Shown piece by piece: positions 8,433-16,115 of a DNA stretch of 35,043 bases. Location: positions 1 through 35,043 of the forward strand of contig JAFGHI010000046.1 of the NCBI GenBank assembly GCA_016930235.1, read 5' to 3'. The notes beneath the pieces are model-generated. The model was not told where the DNA came from and searched no databases. It saw only the letters and a program-made list of their open reading frames with translations. How positions within the stretch are numbered: position 1 is the stretch's first letter; every line of letters starts with the position of its first letter. Both the position numbers and the translations under genes were made by a program. The stretch comes from Candidatus Omnitrophota bacterium. GTDB lineage: Bacteria; Omnitrophota; Omnitrophia; Omnitrophales; Aquincolibacteriaceae.

Positions 8433-9332
8433 ATGTTCCTTTCAGATTTTTTGTCTTATAGCTGGTCGTATACCCTCGAAATCATGCCGCCCCTCCTCTT
8501 GGGATTTCTGGCAAGCGGTGTCATTCATGAGTTTCTGCCGACGAGCTGGGTTCAAAAGCACCTTGGAGGAAAAGGGATAAAACCCCTTTTCTATTCCACG
8601 GTTGTGGGGACGGTGATGCCTGTTTGCTGCTGGGGGTCGCTTCCTGTCGCGGTAAGTTTTTATAAGAAAGGGTCCTCTCTCGGGACAATTTTTGCTTTTC
8701 TAGTCGCAACACCGGCAACGTCTCTAACGGCCTTGTTTGTGACATGGAAGTTTTTTGGCCTGGGATTTATGCTTTATGTGGCTTTTGCTGTGATCACGAT
8801 GGGGCTAATGACGGGGCTCATTGGAAATCAAGTGTCTGTGCCCAAGAAGGAACCGTCACAACAGAAGCATGAAGAAGGGGAGTGCTGTGCCTGTGAAACG
8901 TGTGAGACTCAGAAGCCTTGGAAGAAGAAGATCCAAGGAGTTTTCTATTATGCTTTGATTGAAATGCCAAGGGAAATTGGGAAAGAAGTTATTCTGGGTA
9001 TCGTTCTTGCGGCGTTAGTCAGTTCACTCGGGTTTGTGGGTGACTGGATTCACAGTTATCTGGCCGGAAATTTCGCGTATCTTTTTACAGTTGTCTTTGG
9101 CTTGACGGTCTACTTGTGTTCGACGATGAGCGTTCCTCTTATCCATGCTTTTATTACTCAAGGGATGAATGCCGGCGCTGGTTTGGCCCTTCTCATCTTG
9201 GGCCCGATTGCCAGTTTCGGGACGATGCTTGTCCTGAGGAAGGAATTTGGTTTGAAGGTTCTTATACTGTTTCTAAGCTCCGTCACCTTTTTTTCGTTAG
9301 CTGCCGGTATTTTATATGAAATTTTTCGATAA
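8433..9332 (+). CDS. Permease of the ArsP/DUF318 family (SO_0444-like metal efflux type)
   Basis: A 299-residue inner-membrane protein with about eight hydrophobic segments in two repeats. The first repeat carries MPVCCWGSLPVAVSFYKKG followed by FLVATPATS, and the second carries the related STMSVPLIHAFITQGMNAG. A cytoplasmic loop near residues 145-165 contains four cysteines (CCACETC) plus acidic residues, which looks like a metal-binding segment. Relatives export organoarsenicals, copper or zinc, so efflux of a soft metal is likely, but the ion cannot be read from sequence. It starts a run of metal-related genes (cupin, ferritin, Fur-type regulator, Feo). Confidence 0.82.
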   Translation: MFLSDFLSYSWSYTLEIMPPLLLGFLASGVIHEFLPTSWVQKHLGGKGIKPLFYSTVVGTVMPVCCWGSLPVAVSFYKKGSSLGTIFAFLVATPATSLTALFVTWKFFGLGFMLYVAFAVITMGLMTGLIGNQVSVPKKEPSQQKHEEGECCACETCETQKPWKKKIQGVFYYALIEMPREIGKEVILGIVLAALVSSLGFVGDWIHSYLAGNFAYLFTVVFGLTVYLCSTMSVPLIHAFITQGMNAGAGLALLILGPIASFGTMLVLRKEFGLKVLILFLSSVTFFSLAAGILYEIFR

Positions 9333-9350
9333 GGAGTAAGAATTATTGTC

Positions 9351-9665
9351 ATGAGCTGTCAAAATGTATGGAGAAATCTGAAAGAAATGATGGAATTCCC
9401 CAAAGAGGGGATTTTCAGCAAGGTCTTGGCCAGCACGGGAAAGGCGCACTACACGTTGATGTGTTTATCAAAAGGGACAAAGATTGATACGCATACTTCG
9501 ACAAAGAATGGATGTGTCCAGTGCCTTTTTGGCAAGGGGCTTTTCACCCTGTTTGACGAGCCCATCCCGTTGCGCGAAGGGGTTTTTATTGCGATGCCGG
9601 CCCACGCCCCTCACGCCCTCGAAGCCGAGGAGAATCTGGCTATTCTCCTATGTTTACACGAGTGA
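9351..9665 (+). CDS. Small single-domain cupin protein
   Basis: A 104-residue protein with one cupin barrel. The first motif runs through THTSTKNGCVQCLFGKG and the second through AMPAHAPHALEAEEN. The His residues (His in THTS and the two in HAPHAL) could hold a metal. It lies 18 bases after the permease gene and probably belongs to the same transcript. The specific function is unknown; small cupins of this kind are binding or sensing proteins or simple dioxygenases. The position before the ferritin promoter suggests a link to metal handling by context only. Confidence 0.75.
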   Translation: MSCQNVWRNLKEMMEFPKEGIFSKVLASTGKAHYTLMCLSKGTKIDTHTSTKNGCVQCLFGKGLFTLFDEPIPLREGVFIAMPAHAPHALEAEENLAILLCLHE

Positions 9666-9707
9666 ATTAAGAAGTTTTCTCAGTTCGCTCTCCCGCCGGT
9701 TATCTTA

Positions 9708-9737
9708 TTGACAAGAAAGGAGTCCATACCCTATACT
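9708..9737 (+). promoter_or_regulatory. Strong sigma-70-type promoter for ferritin
   Basis: A consensus TTGACA (9708-9713) and TATACT (9732-9737) are separated by 18 bases. The predicted start of transcription is near 9744, which falls inside the palindromic operator at 9739-9769. Confidence 0.75.
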
Positions 9738-9738
9738 C

Positions 9739-9769
9739 TTTCTTATTAAGATTAAGTCTTAATAAGAAA
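9739..9769 (+). promoter_or_regulatory. Large palindromic operator overlapping the ferritin transcription start
   Basis: Two perfect 13-bp arms, TTTCTTATTAAGA (9739-9751) and TCTTAATAAGAAA (9757-9769), flank TTAAG. Shorter dyads are nested inside: TCTTA-T-TAAGA (9741-9751), ATTAAG-T-CTTAAT (9751-9763) and TCTTA-A-TAAGA (9757-9767). Overlapping dyads with a one-base centre are typical of Fur/PerR-family operators. The position over the start site predicts repression. The obvious candidate repressor is the Fur-family gene at 10435, but binding is inferred. Confidence 0.72.
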
Positions 9770-9804
9770 AACGACCAACGAAATTAAGAAAGTTGAGGCT
9801 AAAG

Positions 9805-10305
9805 ATGCTGACAAAGAAAATGGAAAAACTGCTCAACAAACAAATTGTCGAGGAATATTACTCGTCCAATCTATATCTTGCGATGAGTTCCTGGTGCAAA
9901 AATCAGGGATTAAATGGCTCGGCCAATTTTATGTTGAAGCAGGCAGAAGAAGAGCGCCAGCACATGTTGAAGCTTTATCATTATGTCAACGAGTCGGGAG
10001 GGCATGCCATTGTTCCCGCCCTTGAAGAACCGCCGGTCCAATTTAAATCCCTCGGGACGATTTATGAGCAGGCGATGCAACATGAGCAGCATATTACCCA
10101 ATGTATTAGCAATCTTGTAACAGCGAGTTGGGCCGAAAAAGACTATGCCACATTCAATTTTCTTCAGTGGTACGTTGAAGAACAGCATGAAGAAGAAGCC
10201 CAGTTTCAGGGGATTCTTGACCTTGTGAAGTTAGCAGGCCTGGATGGGCGGGGTCTTTATTTGGTGGATAAACAAGTCGGGAAGTTGGCTGAAAAAAAGT
10301 CGTAA
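9805..10305 (+). CDS. ftnA: Non-haem ferritin, iron storage protein
   Basis: A 166-residue ferritin that oxidises Fe(II) and stores the mineral inside a 24-subunit cytoplasmic shell. Starting at the ATG at 9805 (ribosome site GAGG 6 bases upstream) gives the standard numbering of bacterial FtnA: Glu17, Tyr24, Glu50 and His53, then Glu94 in the HEQHIT stretch and the EEQHEEE stretch near 125-131. All ferroxidase-centre positions are therefore present. A TTG 12 bases upstream is in frame but less likely. The gene has its own consensus promoter and a palindromic operator over the start site, and is followed by a Fur-family gene and feoAB, so iron-dependent control is expected. Confidence 0.95.
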   Translation: MLTKKMEKLLNKQIVEEYYSSNLYLAMSSWCKNQGLNGSANFMLKQAEEERQHMLKLYHYVNESGGHAIVPALEEPPVQFKSLGTIYEQAMQHEQHITQCISNLVTASWAEKDYATFNFLQWYVEEQHEEEAQFQGILDLVKLAGLDGRGLYLVDKQVGKLAEKKS

Positions 10306-10434
10306 GCAAAAAGTAGCAAATAGAATTTCAAATTGGATGCTGGAGTATTACCATTGGATGTGAAGCCTCGGTCTTCTTCGGGTCCGTTATCTCCGGAGTA
10401 ATTTAAAATTTCCTTTCGACCTAAGGGAGTTGAG

Positions 10435-10911
10435 ATGATCAAGCCGGATAAACCTACAACCCATGCTGAACGGGAAAGATTTCAAAAATTTATAAAAAAA
10501 ATGGGTCTGCGTTTAACCCGGGAGAGAATGGATCTTTTGGACGGCATCAAAAAACAGACGGGGCATTTTAGCGTTGATGAGCTTGTCCAGCGCCTTAAGG
10601 AGCGGAGGTATCGCGTCTCCCGGGATACCGTTTACCGCAATCTCTCATTGCTGATGGAAGCTGGAGTCTTGCAGACGAGCTATAAATCAGGAAGGGATAC
10701 CCTTTATGAAGTCAAAAGCGGGCGGCCGCATCATGACCATCTCTTTTGCCGTCATTGCGGGAGGGTGGTGGAATTTGTGGACAAGCGGATTGAAAAGGCA
10801 CAGCAAGCAATCGCGAGGAAAAAAGGTTTCAAAATTGAAAGTCATTCGCATCAACTTGTAGGAGTATGTCAAAAATGTCAGAAGACGAATCGTCAGTTTA
10901 TGAACAGGTGA
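10435..10911 (+). CDS. Fur-family transcriptional regulator
   Basis: A 158-residue metal- or peroxide-sensing DNA-binding protein. An N-terminal winged helix (LRLTRERMDLLDGI to SRDTVYRNLSLLMEAGVLQ) precedes the dimerisation domain with the metal ligands HHDH and the two structural Cys pairs CRHC and CQKC. The second His-Xaa-His lies in ESHSHQLVG. Whether it is a Fur, PerR or Zur type cannot be settled from these residues. Ribosome site GGGAG lies 5 bases before the ATG. It lies between ferritin and feoA, and feoA begins inside its 3' end, so it is cotranscribed with the iron uptake genes. It is the best candidate for binding the operator at 9739-9769. Confidence 0.92.
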   Translation: MIKPDKPTTHAERERFQKFIKKMGLRLTRERMDLLDGIKKQTGHFSVDELVQRLKERRYRVSRDTVYRNLSLLMEAGVLQTSYKSGRDTLYEVKSGRPHHDHLFCRHCGRVVEFVDKRIEKAQQAIARKKGFKIESHSHQLVGVCQKCQKTNRQFMNR

Positions 10912-11159
10912 CACTCGATCAACTGCATCCCGGAGAAGAGTGTTTTTTGCAGGGTTATCAAGGTGATGAGGAGATCCACCTGCGTTTAAAGGAATTGGGG
11001 CTTATTCGGGGTGTACGTATTGCGGTCAAGCGGTTTGCCCCCTTAGGAGATCCTATGGAAGTCATGGTCCGCGGTTTTCATTTATCGCTAAGAAAAAAAG
11101 ATGCTTCCTATTTGATTGTTAAAAAAACAAATCCTGTTGAAAGCGGCAATCATGTCTAA
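10875..11159 (+). CDS. feoA: FeoA, ferrous iron transport accessory protein
   Basis: A 94-residue cytoplasmic SH3-like protein that interacts with FeoB in Fe(II) uptake. The FeoA pattern is clear: LHPGEECFLQGYQGD, then RLKELGLIRGVRI and a closing LSLRKKDASYLIV. Two in-frame ATGs occur at 10866 and 10875. The ribosome site AGGAG (10860-10864) is only one base from the first but 10 bases from the second, so 10875 is preferred. It overlaps the end of the Fur-family gene by 37 bases and the feoB start by 8 bases, so regulator, FeoA and FeoB are translationally coupled. Confidence 0.92.
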   Translation: MSEDESSVYEQVTLDQLHPGEECFLQGYQGDEEIHLRLKELGLIRGVRIAVKRFAPLGDPMEVMVRGFHLSLRKKDASYLIVKKTNPVESGNHV

Positions 11160-13374
11160 ATCGAGCTTGAAGAAGTTAAAAGAAGTTGTCTTGGTGGGAA
11201 ATCCGAACTCGGGAAAAACAACACTTTTTAATGCCCTCACGGGCCTACGGCATCAAACAGCTAATTATCCGGGGGTAACGGTCGAAAAGAAATCAGGCGT
11301 GACGAAACTGGGGAGGAATCAAGAGGAATGTTTGGTGTTGGATTTACCCGGAACCTATAGCCTCTTGCCTCGTTCGATGGATGAGGAAATTGTGCATAAT
11401 GTTCTTTTGGGGATCCAGGAGGGGACATCCAAGCCTGACTGCGCTATTGTTATCCTTGATGCTGCAAATTTTGAACGAAATATGTATTTGGCGTCCCAAG
11501 TGATGGAGACAGGATTGCCCACCGTTTTAGTCCTCAATATGTGGGATTTGGCAGAGGCAAACGGTGTCGCAGTGGATTTGGATAAACTTTCGAAGCTGAC
11601 AGGATGCCCTTGTGTCAAAACGGTAGGAAATAAAGGAAAAGGCATCCTCGCCCTCAAAGAGGCGATGGAGTTAATTTTGAGTCAACAATCGTATTCACCC
11701 ATATGTCTTTCCAAGACCATGGGTTTCCCTGCTGAGGTTGAAAAAGAGTTAAATTATGTCGAAGATCTGATTAAAAAAATGCTTCCCTGGGGTGTTTGCG
11801 CTTCCCGTGGTGAGGCTCTGCGGATGCTCTCGGATGTTCATTTCCGGAGCCACTATTTCGATCACAAACGATATGGGGAAGAATTAAAGAACAGGATTTC
11901 CATAGCCCGGGCCCATCTGGATCAGGCTGGTATTGATTGGACGTCTCTTGAAATGGAGAAACGATACGAATGGATTGAAAATTTATGTCGTGACGTCCTC
12001 AAAAAATCGATCTCCAAACGTGTTTCGATCTCTGAGAGAATCGATAAGGTTTTAACTCATCGTATTTGGGGATTTGTTTTTTTTGCGGGTTTGATGGCTC
12101 TTATCTTTCAGTCGATTTTTACCTGGGCCTTAGGACCGATGGATTGGATGGCGGACATGATTGAGACCTTGGCCGGGGTTGTCGCACGGATCCTACCGGA
12201 CGGGCAGCTCAAGAGTTTGGTGATCGATGGGGTGATTGCAGGTGTCGGGAATGTGATTATATTTCTCCCGCAGATTTTCCTTCTTTTCTTTTTTATCGCT
12301 TTTTTTGAGGATTCCGGGTATATGGCCCGCGCAGCCTTTGTTCTTGACCGGGTCATGAAAAAGGTCGGATTGAACGGAAAAGCCTTCCTGCCTCTTTTAG
12401 GTTCTTTTGCCTGTGCCGTGCCGGGGATTATGGCGACGAGAACGATCGAAGACAGGAAAGACCGGTTGGTGACGATCTTGGTGGCTCCTTTGATGAGTTG
12501 CAGTGCGCGTCTTCCTATCTATACCCTCATGATCGGGGCTTTTGTCCCGGCTGTCCCCATTCTTGGATTCATCAATTTAAAGGGGATGACTTTGTTTTCA
12601 ATGTATTTTTTGAGTATTTTTGCCGGACTGGGGATGGCTGCTTTTTTTCGGAACAGTTTTTTTAAAGGCAACGGGACTCCCTTTGTCTTTGAACTGCCTC
12701 CGTATCGGATTCCGAATTTAAGAACCGTTTTATGGGCAACATGGGACCGCGGCAAAGAATTTATTGTTCGAGCAGGAACCATTATCTTTTCTATGTCGAT
12801 TTTATTGTGGTTTCTGGTCAGTTATCCCCGGCATCCTATGCTCGAACGGAAGTACGAGGAGCAAAGAACCAAGATCGAGCAGAGCGTTGGAAAAGATCTT
12901 TTGGGCGAACAACTCCGGAAGATAAATGCAGCCGAACAAAGCGATATGATTCTATCAAGCTTTGCCGGGAAGATGGGGCGGCTGATTGAGCCGGTCATTG
13001 CCCCGCTCGGATTTGATTGGAAAATCGGTATCGGTATTATCGGATCTTTTGCCGCGCGTGAAGTTTTTGTCAGTACGCTTGCGATTGTCTATAACGTGGG
13101 GGACCGTGCGGAAGGAAATTCGGTGGACCTTATACATGCGTTGAGAAAAGAAGTTTCGCCGGTGACGGGCAAGGCCGTTTATTCCCCTTTGGTGGCGGTA
13201 ACAATTATGGTCTTTTTTGTGCTCGGTTGCCAATGCTTGTCAACGGTAGCGATTGTTAGAAGTGAGACCCGAAGCTGGCGCTGGCCCATCTTTATGGTTC
13301 TCTATATGTCATTACTGGCCTGGCTTGTCTGTTTTTTCATTTATCAAGGCGGCCGTTGGCTGGGATGGGGGTAG
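11152..13374 (+). CDS. feoB: FeoB, ferrous iron transporter with GTPase domain
   Basis: A 740-residue inner-membrane Fe(II) importer. The N-terminal G domain shows G1 GNPNSGKTT (about residues 16-24), G2 region NYPGVT, G3 DLPG and G4 NMWD. A helical regulatory domain follows, then the permease domain with two Gate repeats (DSGYMARAAFVLD...CAVPGIMATRTI, and IGSFAAREVFVSTLAIVYN). About eight membrane segments are present and the C-terminal LGCQCLSTVAIV motif is intact. The ATG at 11152 overlaps the feoA stop; a TTG at 11116 is in frame but would add 12 atypical residues. It is followed 5 bases later by a Cys-rich partner gene. Confidence 0.96.
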   Translation: MSKSSLKKLKEVVLVGNPNSGKTTLFNALTGLRHQTANYPGVTVEKKSGVTKLGRNQEECLVLDLPGTYSLLPRSMDEEIVHNVLLGIQEGTSKPDCAIVILDAANFERNMYLASQVMETGLPTVLVLNMWDLAEANGVAVDLDKLSKLTGCPCVKTVGNKGKGILALKEAMELILSQQSYSPICLSKTMGFPAEVEKELNYVEDLIKKMLPWGVCASRGEALRMLSDVHFRSHYFDHKRYGEELKNRISIARAHLDQAGIDWTSLEMEKRYEWIENLCRDVLKKSISKRVSISERIDKVLTHRIWGFVFFAGLMALIFQSIFTWALGPMDWMADMIETLAGVVARILPDGQLKSLVIDGVIAGVGNVIIFLPQIFLLFFFIAFFEDSGYMARAAFVLDRVMKKVGLNGKAFLPLLGSFACAVPGIMATRTIEDRKDRLVTILVAPLMSCSARLPIYTLMIGAFVPAVPILGFINLKGMTLFSMYFLSIFAGLGMAAFFRNSFFKGNGTPFVFELPPYRIPNLRTVLWATWDRGKEFIVRAGTIIFSMSILLWFLVSYPRHPMLERKYEEQRTKIEQSVGKDLLGEQLRKINAAEQSDMILSSFAGKMGRLIEPVIAPLGFDWKIGIGIIGSFAAREVFVSTLAIVYNVGDRAEGNSVDLIHALRKEVSPVTGKAVYSPLVAVTIMVFFVLGCQCLSTVAIVRSETRSWRWPIFMVLYMSLLAWLVCFFIYQGGRWLGWG

Positions 13375-13379
13375 AGATT

Positions 13380-13499
13380 ATGGACAAGACCGAATGGATA
13401 GCTCTCTTGATTGTCGGTATCACTTTTGCTGTTGTCATGAGACGGCTTGTGTCTAAGAAAAAACGAAAGTCCTGTTGTTCAAAAGGATGCCAAGGATAG
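13380..13499 (+). CDS. FeoB-associated Cys-rich membrane protein, 39 aa
   Basis: A very short gene starting 5 bases after the feoB stop. It encodes 39 residues: a short N-terminus, one hydrophobic segment (WIALLIVGITFAVVM), a basic stretch (KKKRK) and a C-terminal tail with three cysteines (CC and a third four residues on). This is the layout of the small FeoB-associated Cys-rich membrane proteins that take the place of FeoC in many bacteria. The tail would lie in the cytoplasm by the positive-inside rule and could bind iron or a cluster. Role in uptake is inferred from position and family. Confidence 0.82.
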   Translation: MDKTEWIALLIVGITFAVVMRRLVSKKKRKSCCSKGCQG

Positions 13500-13508
13500 C
13501 CCTATGGA

Positions 13509-13532
13509 GACGATAAACAAATGTTTATCGTC
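13509..13532 (+). terminator. Hairpin after the feo genes, possible terminator
   Basis: GACGATAAAC (13509-13518) and GTTTATCGTC (13523-13532) form a perfect 10-bp stem with an AAAT loop. Only a short CTTT follows, so it may be a weak intrinsic terminator or a 3'-end-protecting structure. Confidence 0.5.
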
Positions 13533-13551
13533 CTTTGCGGATCAATTAAGT

Positions 13552-13566
13552 TTTCAATTATTGAAA
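13552..13566 (+). promoter_or_regulatory. 15-bp perfect palindrome upstream of the radical SAM gene, putative operator
   Basis: TTTCAAT-T-ATTGAAA is a perfect 7-1-7 inverted repeat, ending 19 bases before the ATG at 13586. The 7-1-7 format is that of Per/Fur boxes, although the bases differ from the ferritin operator. The regulator is unknown. Confidence 0.5.
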
Positions 13567-13585
13567 GCAAGTCATAGGAATTTTT

Positions 13586-14719
13586 ATGAATGAGATTTGC
13601 TCATCGATCGATTATTCCGAGCGGCCGTTTTTGGTTTGCTGGGAAACAACGCATGCTTGTGATCTTGTTTGCCAGCATTGCCGTGCGAATGCCGAACCCG
13701 AGGCGATGCCGGGTGAGCTTTCCACTCAAGAAGCAAAAAAACTGATTCGTGAAGTCTCCGATTGGGGAGTCCCCGTATTGATCTTTAGCGGGGGTGATCC
13801 TCTGAAGAGAATCGACTTGGAACAGCTCATTGAGGACGCTGTGCAATTAGGCATCAGAACGGCTGCGATCCCTGCTGTAACCGGTTTGCTCAAAGAAAAA
13901 AGGCTCGAGGCACTTAAGAAAGCGGGTCTTCATCAAATTGCTTTTAGTTTAGACGCAGCTAATGCTGAAGAACACGACCGTTTTAGAGGTAAAGAAGGGG
14001 TCTTCCAGCGCACACTCGAGTCGGTTCGAATAGCTCATCGGCTGGGCTTTTCAGTCCAGATCAATACCCTTATCAATATCCACAATATCTTAAAGTTAGA
14101 CGAACTTATTTGCTTGGTTCAAACGCTGCCGATTGTTTTTTGGGAAGTTTTTTTCCTTGTCCCTGTTGGAAGAGCCATGGAATTGGCCGTGCTGGATGCC
14201 GGAAAGATGAAAGAAGCCTTTGAAGCGATCTATGCGTTAAGCCGTCGAGCTTCTTTTATCATCAAGGTCACGGAAGCCCAGCATTATCGGCGATTTGTTT
14301 TTGAAAAGGAATGGCTGTTGCAGGGGAGAAAAATTGAGGAAATTCGCGCGAAAGATATTACTTTGCCCAGCTATCTAAAGAATCCAACGGGACCCGGCAA
14401 AAGTATCGGGCGTGCCCCAGTGGGGGTTAATGCCGGGAAGGGTTTTGTCTTTGTCTCAGCTCAAGGGGATGTTTTTCCAAGCGGTTTCCTTCCGGTGGCC
14501 GCAGGCAATATCCGAAAGACTTCTCTTCGTGAAAGTTACCAAAATGCCGTGATCATGAGAGAGTTGAGGGATGCTTCCTTGCTTAAAGGGCGCTGTGGTC
14601 AGTGTCTGTATCGTGAAATTTGCGGCGGATCACGTTCGCGTGCCTTCGCGTTGACAGGGGACTATTTGGCCGAAGAGGAAAGTTGTGATTATCAGCCGGT
14701 TTTGCCGATAATGAGATAA
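13586..14719 (+). CDS. Radical SAM/SPASM-type protein (BA_1875/TIGR04053-like)
   Basis: A 377-residue cytoplasmic radical SAM enzyme. It opens with RPFLVCWETTHACDLVCQHC, in which Cys25, Cys29 and Cys32 bind the [4Fe-4S] cluster; FSGGDPL is the SAM-binding stretch. The C-terminus has a SPASM-like cysteine set (CGQCLYREICGG and a last Cys in ESCDY) for an extra cluster. The opening residues and length match the TIGR04053 group, related to haem d1/AHB-type enzymes, whose substrate is unknown. The gene lies behind a perfect 15-bp palindrome and is followed by an EAL protein and a second radical SAM gene. Confidence 0.85.
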   Translation: MNEICSSIDYSERPFLVCWETTHACDLVCQHCRANAEPEAMPGELSTQEAKKLIREVSDWGVPVLIFSGGDPLKRIDLEQLIEDAVQLGIRTAAIPAVTGLLKEKRLEALKKAGLHQIAFSLDAANAEEHDRFRGKEGVFQRTLESVRIAHRLGFSVQINTLINIHNILKLDELICLVQTLPIVFWEVFFLVPVGRAMELAVLDAGKMKEAFEAIYALSRRASFIIKVTEAQHYRRFVFEKEWLLQGRKIEEIRAKDITLPSYLKNPTGPGKSIGRAPVGVNAGKGFVFVSAQGDVFPSGFLPVAAGNIRKTSLRESYQNAVIMRELRDASLLKGRCGQCLYREICGGSRSRAFALTGDYLAEEESCDYQPVLPIMR

Positions 14720-14767
14720 ATTATTTATTGAAAAAGTCTATTTTTTAAAAAAAGGCGGCATCATTTC

Positions 14768-15583
14768 ATGATTGAGAAAGAAATGATCGATTTTAATTCG
14801 TTGCATTCGGTTTATCAGCCCATCGTGGATATTGAAAAAAATCGCATTGTGGGATACGAAGCCCTTATCCGCGGGAAAGGCAAATGGGCAAATCCCGAGA
14901 AATTATTTCATTATGCGTATGAGAAAGGCTTCGTCATTCCTTTAGACTTAGAGTGTATTCATAAGGCGCTTGACATTCTTCCTGCACTTTCCTTGGGACA
15001 AATGTTGTTTGTGAATATTGAGCCGATTACCTTAAGCAGCCATCTCTTCAGGCAGAGCGATTTTGGTAAATTACTCCAAGGCATACAGAAAAAAAAGCCG
15101 GTTGTTTTTGAATTGACGGAAGGCATGAAATCACGCTCAATCCCGCTTATTCAAAAGGGGGTCCAGATGCTTCGCAGGTGGGATTGTCAGCTTGCTTTGG
15201 ATGATGTGCGGGGAATCGGTGTTAAGTTCCTTGAATTGCTTAAACTAAAACCCGACTATATCAAGATTGACCGGTCTATTGTGCAAGGGCTTTCAAAGAA
15301 TTCCTTTCTTCAACGTATGGTACGCGAGATTGTCGGGGTGAGCCAAGGGTATGACGCTCATCTGATTGCCGAAGGCGTCGAAAACCTTCACGATCTTAAT
15401 TTGCTTAAAAGAATGAAAATTCGTTTTTCGCAAGGATTTTATTACGCCAAGCCGGAAAAAGAGCTAAAAAAAATACTTGCTGCCAAGACTCCCAATGGTT
15501 TATTTAAACCCGAAGCCGGTCAGAATTTCCGGCGTTACAAATTATCCTTTGATGCCGAAAATGATTATGGTTCACGAAAATAA
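14768..15583 (+). CDS. Standalone EAL-domain protein, probable c-di-GMP phosphodiesterase
   Basis: A 271-residue soluble EAL protein with no GGDEF, PAS or membrane part. Motifs in order: YEALIRG (the EAL glutamate), VNIEP with the metal-binding Asn, FELTEG, LDDVRGIG in place of the common DDFGTG but keeping both aspartates, KIDRSIV, IAEGVEN and QGFYYAKP. All metal and catalytic positions I can check are present, so it should linearise c-di-GMP to pGpG. The changed loop after DD could affect activity or dimerisation. Ribosome site AAAGGCGG lies about 10 bases before the ATG. The next gene starts inside its 3' end. Confidence 0.88.
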   Translation: MIEKEMIDFNSLHSVYQPIVDIEKNRIVGYEALIRGKGKWANPEKLFHYAYEKGFVIPLDLECIHKALDILPALSLGQMLFVNIEPITLSSHLFRQSDFGKLLQGIQKKKPVVFELTEGMKSRSIPLIQKGVQMLRRWDCQLALDDVRGIGVKFLELLKLKPDYIKIDRSIVQGLSKNSFLQRMVREIVGVSQGYDAHLIAEGVENLHDLNLLKRMKIRFSQGFYYAKPEKELKKILAAKTPNGLFKPEAGQNFRRYKLSFDAENDYGSRK

Positions 15584-16115
15584 ACACGAAGAAATACTTT
15601 GCCGAGCTGCGAATCAAGCCCACGAGGGAAATCTTCCCATTGTGCTTGCTTCAACAACAGGCAGGACCGCGCAGGAAATGCTTCGCGTCTTGGGGGATCG
15701 TAGGGTTTCTTTGATTGTGATTATGCATGATATGAGGAGATTGCCGAAGAATTCTGCTTTCGATGAGGGGGTGGCCCAGAGGCTTAGACAACGGGGTGAT
15801 AAGCTTCTCATGGATCGTGCTCCTTGGTTGCCGTCTCTTCGAATAACGCGTTGGCTTGAGCGGCTTCTTCGAATTTCCGGTTTGAACCTTGGGGAGAAGA
15901 ACTTGGAAAGACAATACGGGATAGGTGGGAAGGTTTGTTTTTTGATTGCTGCTCGTGCAGCTAAAGCAGGTATGATTCAGGAAGGACAGAAGGTGATTGC
16001 CGTGGCAGGCAAACAAGCGGGTGCTACGACGGCTTTGGAACTTTGCTTGGAAAAAGTCGAACCTCTTTCAATCGTTTGTTCGAAGACAATTGCTTGTTTT
16101 AATAGGCATTCGTAA
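15567..16115 (+). CDS. Pyruvate kinase C-terminal-domain-like protein (COG1751-like)
   Basis: A 182-residue protein resembling the free-standing pyruvate kinase alpha/beta (C-terminal) domain proteins: LPIVLASTTGRTAQEML near the start, LIVIMHDMRR in the middle, and a closing KVIAVAGKQAGATTALEL, which resembles the glycine-rich phosphate-binding turn of that fold. Catalytic pyruvate kinase parts are absent, so it is not a kinase; such proteins are thought to bind a phosphorylated ligand. In-frame ATGs occur at 15552, 15561 and 15567, none with a clear ribosome site, and the start overlaps the EAL gene in every case. The stop TAA overlaps the next ATG (TAATG). Function unknown. Confidence 0.7.
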   Translation: MVHENKHEEILCRAANQAHEGNLPIVLASTTGRTAQEMLRVLGDRRVSLIVIMHDMRRLPKNSAFDEGVAQRLRQRGDKLLMDRAPWLPSLRITRWLERLLRISGLNLGEKNLERQYGIGGKVCFLIAARAAKAGMIQEGQKVIAVAGKQAGATTALELCLEKVEPLSIVCSKTIACFNRHS

